Shown here in pieces: positions 11,601 through 42,537 of a DNA stretch of 64,000 nucleotides. The notes under the pieces were generated by a model. That model saw nothing but the letters and a program-made list of their open reading frames with translations. It made no database searches and was not told where the DNA came from. Source of the DNA: Mesostigma viride (taxonomy: Eukaryota; Streptophyta; Mesostigmatophyceae; Mesostigmatales; Mesostigmataceae); contig RPFO01000082.1 in NCBI GenBank assembly GCA_009746045.1, forward strand, positions 3,068,241 to 3,132,240, in the 5' to 3' direction. The position numbers were made by a program, and so were the translations under genes. The number at the start of each line of letters is the position of its first letter. The first letter of the stretch is position 1.

Positions 11601-14600
11601 GGAGGTGGGCCGACTGCGGGCTGAGCAGCGAGAGGCTCTGGGGGGCCTGTCCAGTGAGGCGGCGGCCCTCGAGGAGCAAGTGAGGGCCGTGCGTGCGAGA
11701 GCGGACGCGGTGGCCGGTCGTGGCTCGACCTCGGTGAATGCGAGGGGCTTGGGGGCAGCAGCAGGCCCTGGCTTGGGGGGTCCAGGCTCTGGCTTGGGGG
11801 CGGAAGTTCCTGGCACGGGTGTAGGGTCGCATCCGGGTGGCGTTGCAAGGGAAGCAAAGGATGGGGAGGGCAAGGGCGGCGTGGCAGGTGGCAGCTCCAC
11901 ACTGGCGAGCAAGGTGTTGACGCGTGCATTGTTGGGGAAGGAGTCGCTGGGTGACAGTGCGGCGAGCAGCCCCCGCGGGTTCCTGGTGAACATGGCCGAT
12001 GGGGACGAGCAGAGCGACGGGTGGGAGCAGGGGGGCCAGGAGGGCGAGGACGCGGGGGCCGTGGACGACGAGTTTGATGCGTCCGTGGAGGGTAGCGGCG
12101 GTGGGGAGGGTGAGCACGGGGCGTTGAACCGAGAGACAGGATATACATTCAAGGAGGAGGGAGGAGAGGAGCATGAGGAGGAGGCAGAGAGAAAGGCGGG
12201 TGGCACAGGGGATCGTGCGGTGGGGGAGGAAGGCGACACTGTCCCATCTGCCAAGGCCTCACACGCAGCAGCTGCTGTCACGTTGGACACTACCCCGGCT
12301 ATTGGGGCATCAGGCACGCACATACCCCCCTTACCCGCAGCCACGTCATCGCCTCTGCCCAGTCCCGGCCGACCCCCATCATCCTTGCCCAGTCCCGTTC
12401 TACCGCAATCCTCCTCAGCCTCCCCCTTGGTCTCGCCTTCGACAGTGGGGCCAGTTGGCGGCGGCCAAGCATCGGAGGAGGTGGTGGGTTGGCGCCCGCC
12501 GGTGATCGGTGCGGCCGCGGAAGAAGCCAAGCGCATGCTGAGCGGGACAAGGAACATCCGCAGCATGTGGGCTGCCAAGGAGAAGGAGACGACCGCCGCA
12601 GCAACCGCGCACCCTGGCGACAACCTCGTGCACGGGAAGCATGTCCCCCCCGTGGCAGTGGGTGCCACGGGGGCGGCCCCTTCTTCCTCTTCCTCCAGCA
12701 TCCGGAACCTGTGGGCGCAGAAGGAGAAAGAGGCAGCGGAGCAAGGCAAGCACGGAGGGGTCGGCGTGGTCGCCCACGCGGCGGGTGTGGCCGCGGCGCC
12801 GGCCACGCGGAGCATCCGTGACATGTGGCGGATGAAAGAGAAAGGGCTTGGGGAGGCAGGGGAGTCGCATGGAGGGGACCCTGGCCCGCACCTGCTGGTA
12901 TCGCCGACGGGGTCTCACTTGTCCGACCAGCTGTCGCTGTCGCCTGCCACGTCGCCATCCCAACAAGGGTCGCGGATCCCCCAGATTGGCGGCACGGTGG
13001 TGTCAATGGGAGGGGATGCCCCCGAGGATGCTCAACCACGGGCCGTGACTGCCGGTGATGGTACTGGGGTGGTTGGGAGGGTAAGCTCAGAGGCAGTTTC
13101 CAAGGCGGCCACTACGGCACCGGTGGGTGGTCAGGATGAGGGAGATGATGGGGATGAACGGGATGGCGGGGGAGAAAGGGAAGAGGAGGGAGAGGAGGGG
13201 AAGCAGACAGCGAGGGAGCCGGAGAAAAAAGAGGCGGACACGGAAGAGGAGAGCCAGCCGGAGGCGGAACACGAATTTGAGGAAGAGGAGGTGGTGGAAG
13301 ACGAGGGCTTTGAGGAAGCATCTGATCGAGGCTCTGCAGATGCCAGTGACAGGGAGGAGCCTCCAGTGTCGGCGCCGCATGCTGCAGGGACGGGGCTGTC
13401 GGCACTTGTTGTGAAGACGCGTCCAGGCACCGGCGGCGATGGCGATGTGGCGGCACAGGGAGACGCGGGTGGTGAAGAAGGGCAGTCGGAGGGTACCCCA
13501 GGGGCGGAGCGGGAAGGGGAGGATGAGTCTGAGCGGGAAGGGGAGGGTGCTGGTGGGGCTGATGTGTGGGACACGCCACGGTTGAGGAGTGCCGATGAGG
13601 CGGCAAGGTCTCGAGCAGCCAGCTTGAGCCGCAGCCTGCGGGGCCTGTGGGGGGATTCGGAAGGTGGGGATGGCACCGCTGGATTGCAGGGTGGGGAGGA
13701 GGGAAGCCCGGACGAGGAGGGGTCTGGTGGGAAGGGGATTGACAGCGATGCGCCTGCAGGCATGCGGGTGCATGTGGCGTCTGGGGGTGCAGACGAGAGG
13801 TCTCGCGTGTGGGACAGCCCCAAGTTGAGAGAGGCGGAAGCGCGGGCGCGGGCGCGGGCGACCACGCTCAAGAAGTTGTGGACCGGGGGTGCCGATGAGG
13901 AGGTGGAGGTGGGCAGTGGTGGGGAGGAGGTGGGAGGGGAGGGTGAGGAAGAGGGATCGGGTGTGGATGGGGGGAAGGGGCAGGAGGGAGGGGAGGAGAA
14001 GGAAGAAGAGGAGCAAGGGGAAGGGGGAGGGGGGCCCAAGAAGGGAGGCATGGAGGGAGAGGAGGCAGGGGGTGGGGACAAGGATTCTTGGGTTGACGGC
14101 AGCCAGGTGTCAGGGGAGATTGAGGAGGAGGTGGCAGAGGAGGGTGTGGAGGAGAGTGATGGCGAGGAAGGGCTCGTGCGTGCCGGTGCTGCCTCGGATG
14201 CTGGCAGTGGTAAGGACGAGGAGGATGATGGGAGGAAGGTGTCACCACGACCATGCCCGGAGAAGGCAAGAGCGGGGCGTGAAGAGGAAGATGGGGATAT
14301 AGGGAGTAGGCACGGTGACGATGAGGATGCTGCGAGGGAGGGGGATGGCAAGAGCGACTGGGAAGAAAGAGATGCGGATGCTATGGGCAAAGAGGAGGAA
14401 GAAGATGAGCCCGTAAAGCGGCCGGCCGCCTCCTTGTTCACATCTGGCATCCCACGGCTAAACCTGACAGGGGCAAGACTCGGGGTGGACCTGGTCGGGG
14501 GCGGGGTGTCAGGTGGCTTGGACGCGCCTCGAGGGGTAGGTGACGCGTCGTCCCCACTGGCATCCGGCACCCCATCTGGGTCCGAAGGCTTAGAGGAAGT

Positions 14601-17600
14601 GGTGGAGGGGGAAGAGAGTGGGTGGTCCGATGCGCCCAGCCAGGATGACAAGCGGGGGGATGAGGAGGTAGAGGAAGTGGTGGAGGGGGAAGAGAGTGGG
14701 TGGTCCGATGCGCCCAGCCAGGATGACAAGCGGGGGGATGAGGAGGAGGCGGAGCAATCCGCAACTCATGGGCTTGCAGACAGCCAAGGTGGCAAGGACG
14801 ATGATGCCAGTGGCCTGGGGGAGGGTGCTAGTGGGGAGGGCGGTTCAGAGGGGGAGGGGGAGCCGCATCGCAAGGCAGAAAAGGGTGGCGGCAGCGAGGG
14901 GCGCCACACGCCTGATGGCAGCACGCAAGGCGATGATGGTGCCAGCGGTGATGTCGGCCATGCTGCGGAGCATGCTGAGATTGGTGATGGTGCTACTGTG
15001 TGTGAGGGCGATGATGTGCCAGGTGGCGCTTCAATGGGCCGTTCACCGGCCACGCCAGCTGGGATGGACGAGGCAGAGGTGGAAGAGGAGGCGGTGTCGG
15101 ATGGCTGGGGCGATGAGGATGTTGTTGAGGAGGCAGAGGGTGGGGAGGGGGAGGCAGTGGGGGGAGAGTCAGGTGACGACGAGGACGGAGCCAGTAGCCA
15201 TGGAGATGAGGGCAAAAGCACAGGGGCACCAGGGGCCAGGGATGGTGATGACCCCGCTCACTCCCATGATGATGCCGAGAAGGAAGAGGGTGACGGAGAT
15301 GAGGACAAAGATGCTGCGAGGAGCCCACTCGCCTCCGATGAGGAACAGGTGGTTGCTAGCGGCGATGAGGGCGGGGACAGGGACCAGGATGATGAAGACG
15401 CGGCCGCAAGCGAAGGTAAAGGGTCTCCGGGAAAGGCTGACATGGGGCGGGATGCCAGTATGCTATCAAGCAGCCTTCCTAGGACAAGCATCCCTCGTCT
15501 GAACCTGTTGGGAGCAAGGCTGGGCGAGGACGTGTTGGGCGGCGCATCCGAGGGCGGCCTGGCGGCGCCTCGCCAGGTGCCAGGTGGCTCGCTCCCGTCG
15601 CTGGCATCCTTGTCGGCGCTCCCGAGGCTGGCACCGCTTGGTGGCGGGTTGGATGCGCGTCGGGCGAGCGAGGCCGAGGGCCCGCTTGCGGAGAGGGGGT
15701 CGAGGGGCAAGGAGGATTCTTCCCCTGTTTCTCCAGCGGCGGGGGTTGATGATGAGGGCGGCGCGGGGCCGCCTTCGGCAGCACGCAATGGGGAAGACCT
15801 GGGTAGTGATGGGGACTACGACCTGGAAGAGGAGAGGGAGGAGCTGGAAGAAGGGAAGGACGAGGAGGGAGGTGAAGAAGGACCTGCTGATCATTCCGGG
15901 GGGGTATCAGACGGGGAGCAACAAGGGGAAGCAGATGCAGATGATGCCTGGCGTGGTGCCCAGGATGCACCCGGCCCTGACGTCGCCAGCCCGCGCTCGC
16001 CCGTTGCGGACGTGACGGAGGAAAGTGTGGTAGAGGAGAGCGTGGTGGAGGAATCGGGCAGTGGGTGGGGCTCAGAGGTGGCGTCGCCGCGGGCAGAGGA
16101 GACACCCAAAATAGCGCGCGAGGAGACGGGACAAGAGGAGGACGGGGAAGGAGAAGGGCCCTATGAGAATGAAGCTGCATCCTCGGGAGGCACCGAGGAA
16201 GAGGAAGAAGACAAGGAGGAGGGTGTGTCCAAGCCACTTGACAATGAATCCGATGCTGATGGTGTGGACGAGGGCAATTATGCTGGCAAGCCTATGGAAC
16301 GGGATGCTGGTGCTTCTGCGGACCGTGGCAACCAGGGTGAGGAGGATGGCCCTATTGATGATGAGGGGGAGGAGGCGGAGGATGGCAATAGCAGCGACAA
16401 GGGCTCGCCACATGGCACATCATCGTCCAGCCAAGCACGGCAGTTCCCACCCGTTCATGTCATGGGGCGGGGGCGGGGATCACTGCCCCCCGTTGGCCGT
16501 GGGGGCGGTCTTGGCAGGGGGTCCTCTGGTCTTGCAGCGCTCATGCAGCGGAGCGGCCTGCTCCAGGGCACGGTGGTGCCACATGGCGGCGCGTCAGAGT
16601 TCGACGATGCCGACGACACGATCGACGTCATGGAGGAATACCGCGTGGGGAGGGGTGGTGCTTCTCCCAAGGGTGGCGCCGCGTGTGATGGCGAGGAGGA
16701 AGGGGAGGGGGAGGCGGACAGGGGGGCCTCGCATGGGGCCGGTCGCCAGCAGGTGGGCCGGTCCACTGCCATGTTTGATGAGGAGGATGAGTTAGAGGCA
16801 GGTGTTGAAGCCAAGGGGCGGCCGGCAGCAGCACCCGTTCAGGCCCGCGCTGGCACCACCAGTGCTCATTATGACGAAGAAGAGGATGTGGCGTCGGCAG
16901 AAGAAGACGTTTCTCACCGAGGGCATGACAAGGAGGATGCAGAGGATGAAGATGAGATGGAGGGCGGTGGCATCGCGGCCAACTTGGGGCGGCTGGAGCC
17001 CTCGTTGTGGGGACCGGAAAGCAAGCAGGGGCTGACAACGAGTGCCCGGTCGCTGCCACCTGTCCGAGGCGGGGCACTGCCGTGGCTGGCACGCAGCCCC
17101 GTCACCAGCAGCGCAGCGCAGCGCCAACACGATGACATCGGCTCCGATGATGAGCCCGAGGTGGAGATGTTTGATAGCGGGGCCGGGGGAGGGGATGCTG
17201 GGAAGAAAGAAGGGACGGATGCAAGCAGTGCTCACTCGGGTGGTGCCGATAAGGTTGCCAGTGGGCACGGCGAAGAGGACGCTCACAAGGGGGTGGGTGG
17301 GAGGCAAGCAGTTGGAGGTGGGCGGAAGGACGCAGGCGGCGAGGATAGCTCGGACGACGACGAAAGCGAGCCGGAGCTCAAACAGTACGAGCGTTCACCC
17401 AACCCGGTGGCTGCAGGGATAGGAGGGCCCGCTGGGGTGCTTGGGGGGCCTTCCCGCGCTGTGGGTGGTTCCCGGTTGGGCCCCATCAAGACGATTGCTC
17501 CCTTGGGTGGTGATGATGCCGCCGGTCCTGGCGTGGCGGGCTCCGACGTCCCCCGTTTGGGTCCCATCGGTGGCCGCCTGGGAGGAATCGTGGCCGGATC

Positions 17601-19150
17601 TGGGTCACTCCCTGGCTTGTTCGGAGGGCCGAAGATGCCCGGCGCGTTGCCCAGCTTGGGCGGGTTGGGCGTGTCCGGCGGCATTAAGGCGCAGCCATGG
17701 ATGCGGGGGTCTGCCAAGGACGAGGGCGAGTCGAGTGATGAGGAGGGTGGGATCACAAGTGGGGGTGTGGGGGCAGGGGCAGGGGCAGGGGCTGGGCTAA
17801 GCCAGGCCAGGCCCGCGGGGTTGGCTATTCCTGCTCAGGGTGCTGCAGAGGACGACGACGAATTCGACATCTGGGATGGTGTGGAGGAGGAGGGGGAGGG
17901 CGCCGCCAGCCCAGAGGCCACTCCGGCCGACGTTAATGGGCATGGACGACCGGGCCTTCCTCCGGTGGCAGCACCCAGGGGCATCCAGGGAGGCGGCATG
18001 GGTGGGGTGCCGGCTGACGAGGATGACGAGGTGGAGGGTGATGGGCAGGGTTCCCCTCTGGGCAGCGTTGCATCGGAAGACATTGCGGCCGGTGCCGCAG
18101 CCGCTGCTGCTGCTGCACGGGAAGGCTCGTTGTCTGCCGTGCTGCGTCATGGCGGTGGGAACGAGGGCAATCGTTACAGTCACGGTGAAGAGCTATTGCT
18201 GGCGTCCGACCACTCGGATCTGTTGCAGGCGGCAGCAGAGGACTCGTCGCTGGGTGGCGGCGACGCGCTCGGGTTGGAGCTGGAGGACGAGGACGAGCGT
18301 GAGTTGGGTGGTATTGGCATGCCCCCGTTGGGGGGTATGCGTGGTGGCCACCCCCACGGGGTGGGTGCGCACCTGGGTGGGCTGACCCACATCGCCGCGT
18401 ACGGGGTGGAGGACGATGACCGCTTTGGGTCGGTGGCAGGGATCGTCGCGGGCGCCGAGGTGGACGAGAGTGGGCTGTTGTCGGAGGGGGCCAACAGCGG
18501 GTGGAGCGATGATGACTATGGCCACGAAGGGGACAGTGCTGAGGGGACAGTGGTACGTGCCATTTTCTTTGAAAAACCTTTTCTGTGTTTGGAATTAATT
18601 GGGGTCCGCTGTGACATATGGGGATTGCTTTGTTGGGCTATGGAGAGAGAAGTCGGCTATCATCGGTGGTTGTTCCCAATATTTGAGCTTGTGGTAGTGT
18701 GGGGTGTTTTCACATATACCCTGTTGGGATGTTGGGCATTGAATGCACAATATGTTGCTTGTTTCATCTTGCTGAGAGTGTATCATGTGAGTGATGTTCC
18801 CGTGTCGTGGGGCACTCTCCAACCCGCAGCCATCTGGTGGGCGCACCGCACCCGAGGATGTCCTCCAATCCGCCATCTCAGAGGTGGACCGGGCGTACCA
18901 GCGCACGCAGATGCCAGCAGGGGAGGAGGACGCGCCCGCCAATGGCTCGCCCCTCCAGAGCCAGGGCGCGTCACACGGGAGCCTCATGGCTTCGGATGAG
19001 GATGTGCGGCACTCCGAGCAGGGCAAGGCAAGCGCGGACGAATACGACATTGGATTTGAGAGCGGGGAGGATGAGCGGGTGGTGGCAAACCTCGACCGTG
19101 ACCTGGAGGTGCCTGTGGATGACGAGTTGGACAATGACTCTGATTTTTGA
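5646..19150 (+). CDS. giant coiled-coil / acidic repeat protein, about 4008 residues
   Basis: I model four exons: 5646-5975, 6316-8655, 9517-18552 and 18830-19150, all joined in phase 0 (donors GTAAAA, GTACGT, GTACGT). The start at 5646 (AGAATGG) is the least certain part; the last three exons are well supported by continuous biased coding. Residues about 120-1500 are rich in A, E, R, L and V and read as coiled coil, with a strict 10-residue repeat at 631-750. From about 1500 the protein is very acidic and disordered, with recurring motifs: IR-x-(M/L)W-xx-KEK (three times, residues about 1900-1990), VWD(T/S)P(K/R)LR (2240 and 2321), IPRLNL-x-GARLG (about 2535 and 2881) and E-SGW-S/G-D-type boxes. 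I recognise no enzyme domain. A large scaffold (cytoskeletal, centrosomal or trafficking) is a guess from architecture. It ends DELDNDSDF. Confidence 0.7.
7876..8235 (+). repeat. 12 tandem decapeptide units in the giant protein
   Basis: Twelve consecutive units of exactly 30 bp encode a 10-residue pattern close to L-(R/K)-x-S-V-x-G-(L/I/F)-E-(K/R). Examples are LRASVAGLEK and LKASVEGFEK. The DNA has diverged between units while the residue pattern is kept, which suggests selection on the protein. Confidence 0.9.
14593..14748 (+). repeat. 78-bp tandem duplication (26 residues)
   Basis: Two almost identical 78-bp copies encode EEVVEGEESGWSDAPS followed by QDDKRGDEE. Near identity at DNA level points to a recent in-frame duplication. 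Confidence 0.92.
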
Positions 19151-19790
19151 TCAAACATTTCAGGACTGCCTGTGGCTGAAACGGCCCCTGGCTGGGCTCC
19201 CAGGTGTCAACGTGCAATGACAGTGCTGTCAATGGGCCCATTGAAAATTTTGGGCCGTGTGGCCCCCACACGGCAAGGGGTGTATTATCATTGTTTTATG
19301 TTGGAATTGCTTTTACATATTCACGTTGCCCAGGGGAAAAAAAAATCTCCACCTATGACTGGGCTTTTGTAGCTAGGCTGTACATATCCAAGGCAAGGGA
19401 GTTGTGTAGTTTCATTGAATGTATTCTGAATGCAACGCTTCATTTGGTAGCTCAGAGGACGAGACGTATTGTCGGCTGATGGTAAAATCGCTTGATCAGC
19501 ATGCAAGATCTATACGTAATATTAATTATAGTTATATCTCCTAATTCATGCGCATCTTCTCCCTCGATCATTTCTGAGCCAGCCCAAAAAACTAATTATA
19601 GATCGGCACTAGATCTCGGCTGCATATGGCTTGCGCCGGCACCAGCCGAACGCGCGATCATGCACACACGGTGCATACACCTACTAGCTTGCATGATAGA
19701 TGCGCACCAGCTAGTGCATGGCTGCATGGGCCGGCCATGCTTATCTCATATACATGTGGGCCCGGCCTTTCATCACCGCCATCCAGGATG
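19151..19790. other. 3' flank of the giant gene
   Basis: Presumed 3' UTR, then an AT-rich spacer. No gene is recognised and there is no AATAAA close to the stop. Confidence 0.4.
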
Positions 19791-19799
19791 CTGATGCCG

Positions 19800-20100
19800 T
19801 GAGGTCCGCAGCAGGCCTGCACTACCGCCCGCACCGCTCAGGCCGCCCAACGCCGCCTTCCTCGGGGCGGCACTCCCTACAGTAGGTCGCGCCACCGTCC
19901 TCTCCCCCGCAGCATTCCCTGCCCGCGTCATCGATAAACACCAGAAAACCTACACGGGTATTCTGCACACGGCGAATTGGATGGCTCTTTTTGATTACCT
20001 CAACGCCCAGGGAGCTAGATAAACCTGCCATGAACTACATCCAGATGTTGCTGGCCGACCTAGTGGTCCCAGCTCAGTTTGAACAGCGCATCCACTCCCT
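19800..20100 (+). pseudogene. LINE ORF2 C-terminal fragment
   Basis: Bases about 20,025-20,100 encode MNYIQMLLADLVVPAQFEQR, then IHSL, matching the ORF2 end at 4330. The piece stops abruptly where the 5' leader of another LINE copy begins (20,101). Confidence 0.6.
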
Positions 20101-21700
20101 CGAGCCACGAGCCACGAGATAGCCATGGCTGACGGCGGAGCTCATAACTTTCACGTTTGAGCACCGAATTTAGCCGTGAATATCACAATCGATGCGTCTT
20201 TCTACGACGCACATGCTGATATAATTTTCCAAAGCTATTACGCAATATACGATGAGCAAACGCCTCTCGACGCAACGCAGCCTGGCGGCTGCGCTCGGCA
20301 ATGAAAATCCGCCTGCAGCTTCGGCTGCAGCTTCGCCCACCGACCCAGATGGCAACGGTGACACTAGTCGTGCACTGGTGCCCGCCCAGCCTTCCGGGCT
20401 CGCCTCGCCCTCTGCATCGCCTGAACCTAAGCGCAGTCGCTCTGCTGAGCCGCCCTGGGAAGAGCGCTCCTTTGACGTCAACAGCCCCGGCTTCTGGCAG
20501 CGCAGCCCCGGTTGGTTCATGGAAGACGTGTTTTACGGCAATCACGCCTCGCTTCTAGCCCTGTGCGTGTACCTCACGTCCCACAACCGTGGCCGCTGGC
20601 CTGGTGACGGCAAGCTTGTCGACCCCGCCGAGGCTCTCCCAATCATTCACCGCATGCCTCGCCCCAGGCTTCAACGCTTCGCCCTCTGCTCCCTTGTTGG
20701 ACGCTCCGAATCCGAGATCTGGGCTTCCCAACCGCCCCCCCCCACCTTCCCCACCGAAGCCACCATCCGCACCCTCCTCAAGGAAGCTTTCGAGCAGCAC
20801 GTGACCCCTCTTGCCGCAGATGTGGCGGCACTTGGCGGCACGCTGGCTGCTGAGCTCCCCACCATCCCCACCGCCACCGCCACCCTCCTCGCCTCCACCC
20901 CCCCCCCCCCCTCCGCCTCCACCGACTCCATCACCGCCCAGCTCCGCGACATCGACCAGCGCCTCAAGGATAATGCAATCGCTATCGAGGCCGGTCTTGC
21001 AGAACACAGCAGGCCTCACCGCCCAGGCAGTGAAGGACATTGCCGCCAAGCCAGCCCCGGCTGGCCTGGCCGGCGATCCTCCTCCCATCACGACCTGGGC
21101 GGACATGCTTAAGCAACATACCACCTCCACCACCTCCGCCGTCGCAGCCCAGCTCCAGCGGCAGACGCTTGACCTCCGCGAGGAGGCCGAGCTCGCCAAG
21201 CGCAGCCTCAACGCCATACTCAAGAACTTCGACATGGAAGCAGGTGAGAATTCCGAGAAGCTTGCACGTGCGTTTGAGAGCAAAATCCTTGCACGCATGG
21301 GCCTTCTTGGTGAGATCAAGCTGACCGCCCACCGCCTCCCCCGCGCGCGGGGTAAGGCAGGGGCGCCTCCGCTTCTTCTCATCTTTGATAGCCCAGCGGA
21401 CAAGATTTCGTTCCTCCGACGCCGCAAGCGGCTCGAGAATACTCACTTCACCGTGGACGACGACCTGACCCTGGCACAGCAACAACGGCGACGGGAGCTA
21501 TGGCCGACCTACCTCCAGCTCCGGCAGACCAAGGCGGGCCAGCCGGTGTACTGGAAGGGGGCGGCCATCTACGTCGGCCACAAGCCCTGGCAAGCAACCC
21601 CCTCGACCACCGCGGCCCCAGCAACTCCAGCCCCAGCCTAGGGGAATACAGCAGTAGTGTAGAATAGTTAGACAGTGGCCTTGTACATGCCTGCCTACTA
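20101..21700 (+). pseudogene. LINE 5' leader and ORF1, one frameshift
   Basis: The leader (GCCACGAGCCACGAG then AGCCATGGCTGACGGCGGAG) is shared with 49,240-49,400. ORF1 starts at ATG 20,252 (MSKRLSTQRS). It has an S/P/A-rich N-terminus, a globular part around residues 70-150 (W-x-R-P-GWFMEDVFYGNHAS), a proline-rich linker, then a coiled-coil-like and basic C-terminal half ending at the TAG near 21,641. Compared with the 657-1590 copy, about four extra bases near 20,990-21,000 shift the frame, so the protein is split. This is the best-preserved ORF1 in the window. Its RNA-binding role is known only from L1 relatives. Confidence 0.75.
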
Positions 21701-21961
21701 CAGGCACTATACACCAGCTTCGGCCTAGCCTTTTTAGTCATGTACATGTGTGCCTATGATGAGCCACCCTCCAGATGATACCTAGCTTTATTTAATTATG
21801 CCGTGCCCATGCAGGGGGTCACTCCCTGCTGAGAAGCCATGCCCTAGCTTTTGTATAGCTGTGCTGATCTTCCCCACCTATGACAGGCTCCCCTTAGCTG
21901 GGTGTTGCCTGAAACTCTGGGTGGTGCAGGTGCCCTAGTGTGCAACCTAGAGCAAGTGTTG

Positions 21962-22060
21962 TTTACATTCCCACCCTTGCAGGAAGTAGCTTAGAATGTA
22001 TGATAGGCCATATGCCCCTTCTCTGGGCTATGTGCTACATATACTCCCAACGTGCCAAAT
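21962..22060 (+). repeat. dispersed repeat copy
   Basis: This stretch (AGCTTAGAATGTATGATAGG and the CCCCTTCTCTGGGCTATGTG segment) matches 42,840-42,915 in inverted orientation and, in part, 591-612. It is of unknown type. Confidence 0.6.
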
Positions 22061-22084
22061 GTAAACAGTTTATTTCTTTGTTGT

Positions 22085-22340
22085 GCCCGTTCAAAGGGCC
22101 GGGCCGCGACACCGATGTGGACGTTTGCGGGCGGGCTTAGGACTGGCCGGCCAACCAGGTAGACACCTCCTATGGCAGGCCGGGTCCCCTTGTCCCCTCG
22201 CAACCCACTAGCTGGCAAACTTGCGCGCGCCCCGCACTGACGCGGCGCGACCCGGACCTATGAGGCACAACTACTTGAAGATGCAGGGCTTCTGGGCCCT
22301 ATCTGTACTCCGCGCCTGCATGATAGACAAGGAGAAATGG
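22085..22340 (+). pseudogene. degenerate LINE ORF2 C-terminal fragment
   Basis: NQVDTS, then TYEAQLLEDAG-LLG, then a D-x-x-GEMG segment parallel the NQVDTS / TFKEQLVEDMGGLG / MMDKAKW order of the 3531-4058 copy, with stops and shifts. With the ORF1 just upstream, this may be one element that lost most of ORF2. Confidence 0.5.
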
Positions 22341-23006
22341 GGTGCCGCTGAATGCTAGGCTAGCATGCAGGGTATAAAAGTCCGCAGGTGGAGGTTATTG
22401 ACCCTGAGGATAGCTACCGCCTCGTCTGCCATGCATTATTACAGGAGAGCACAGCTCAGATGAGCTGATGAGGATTAAATATCCCCCTACAGTGACTATA
22501 TGGTTGGGGCACATGTGATGCAGACGATATTTGTAGCTGTCGTGTAATTATTTTCTAAGAGATAAGCATAGTACTCCGTGGCATGCCCATGCATGCGCAT
22601 GCCATGCAACTTACTTACTTGTAAACGCTCAAGCAATACGACACAGGACATATATTGCCGTGTATAGCAATGAGCTGCGCAGAATTCAAACATCGATAAG
22701 TAACTTCCTGGCTGCAAAGCCTCTCGGGCAGGTGCCAGCACGCCCATGCAAATTATTGGCCGTGTTTCTAATCATACCCTCTAGCCGTTTCTGGCGTGGC
22801 TTTATCCAAGTTTATGGTCGCCCTAAACGCTGGATTCTTACACATGTAACCCAAATCCACTCGACACCCTCCCAGTACCGACCTCCCAAAGAGATGCATG
22901 ACATATCAGCTAGCAGATGTCAAACTCAAGAATCCTAGCCATACTTGTCGATCGAAGCCAACGGGAAAAGCCAAGGTGCGCTTCCTCAAGAACAGGGGAG
23001 CCGTCC
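22341..23006. other. spacer and 3' flank of the SET gene
   Basis: No gene is seen. It is downstream of the minus-strand stop at 23,007, so it includes that gene's 3' UTR. Confidence 0.4.

Positions 23007-42537
<19,531 letters not shown>

Noticed and set aside
10368-12824. Long minus-strand open frame (818 codons) opposite the giant gene
   Set aside because: Shadow of the GC-rich, codon-biased + strand; it is serine/proline/alanine filler with no motif, and the + frame continues through it.
19822-20031. Cysteine-rich minus-strand frame (CCGGEDGGATYCREC)
   Set aside because: Short, no matching splice context, and it overlaps LINE debris on the other strand.
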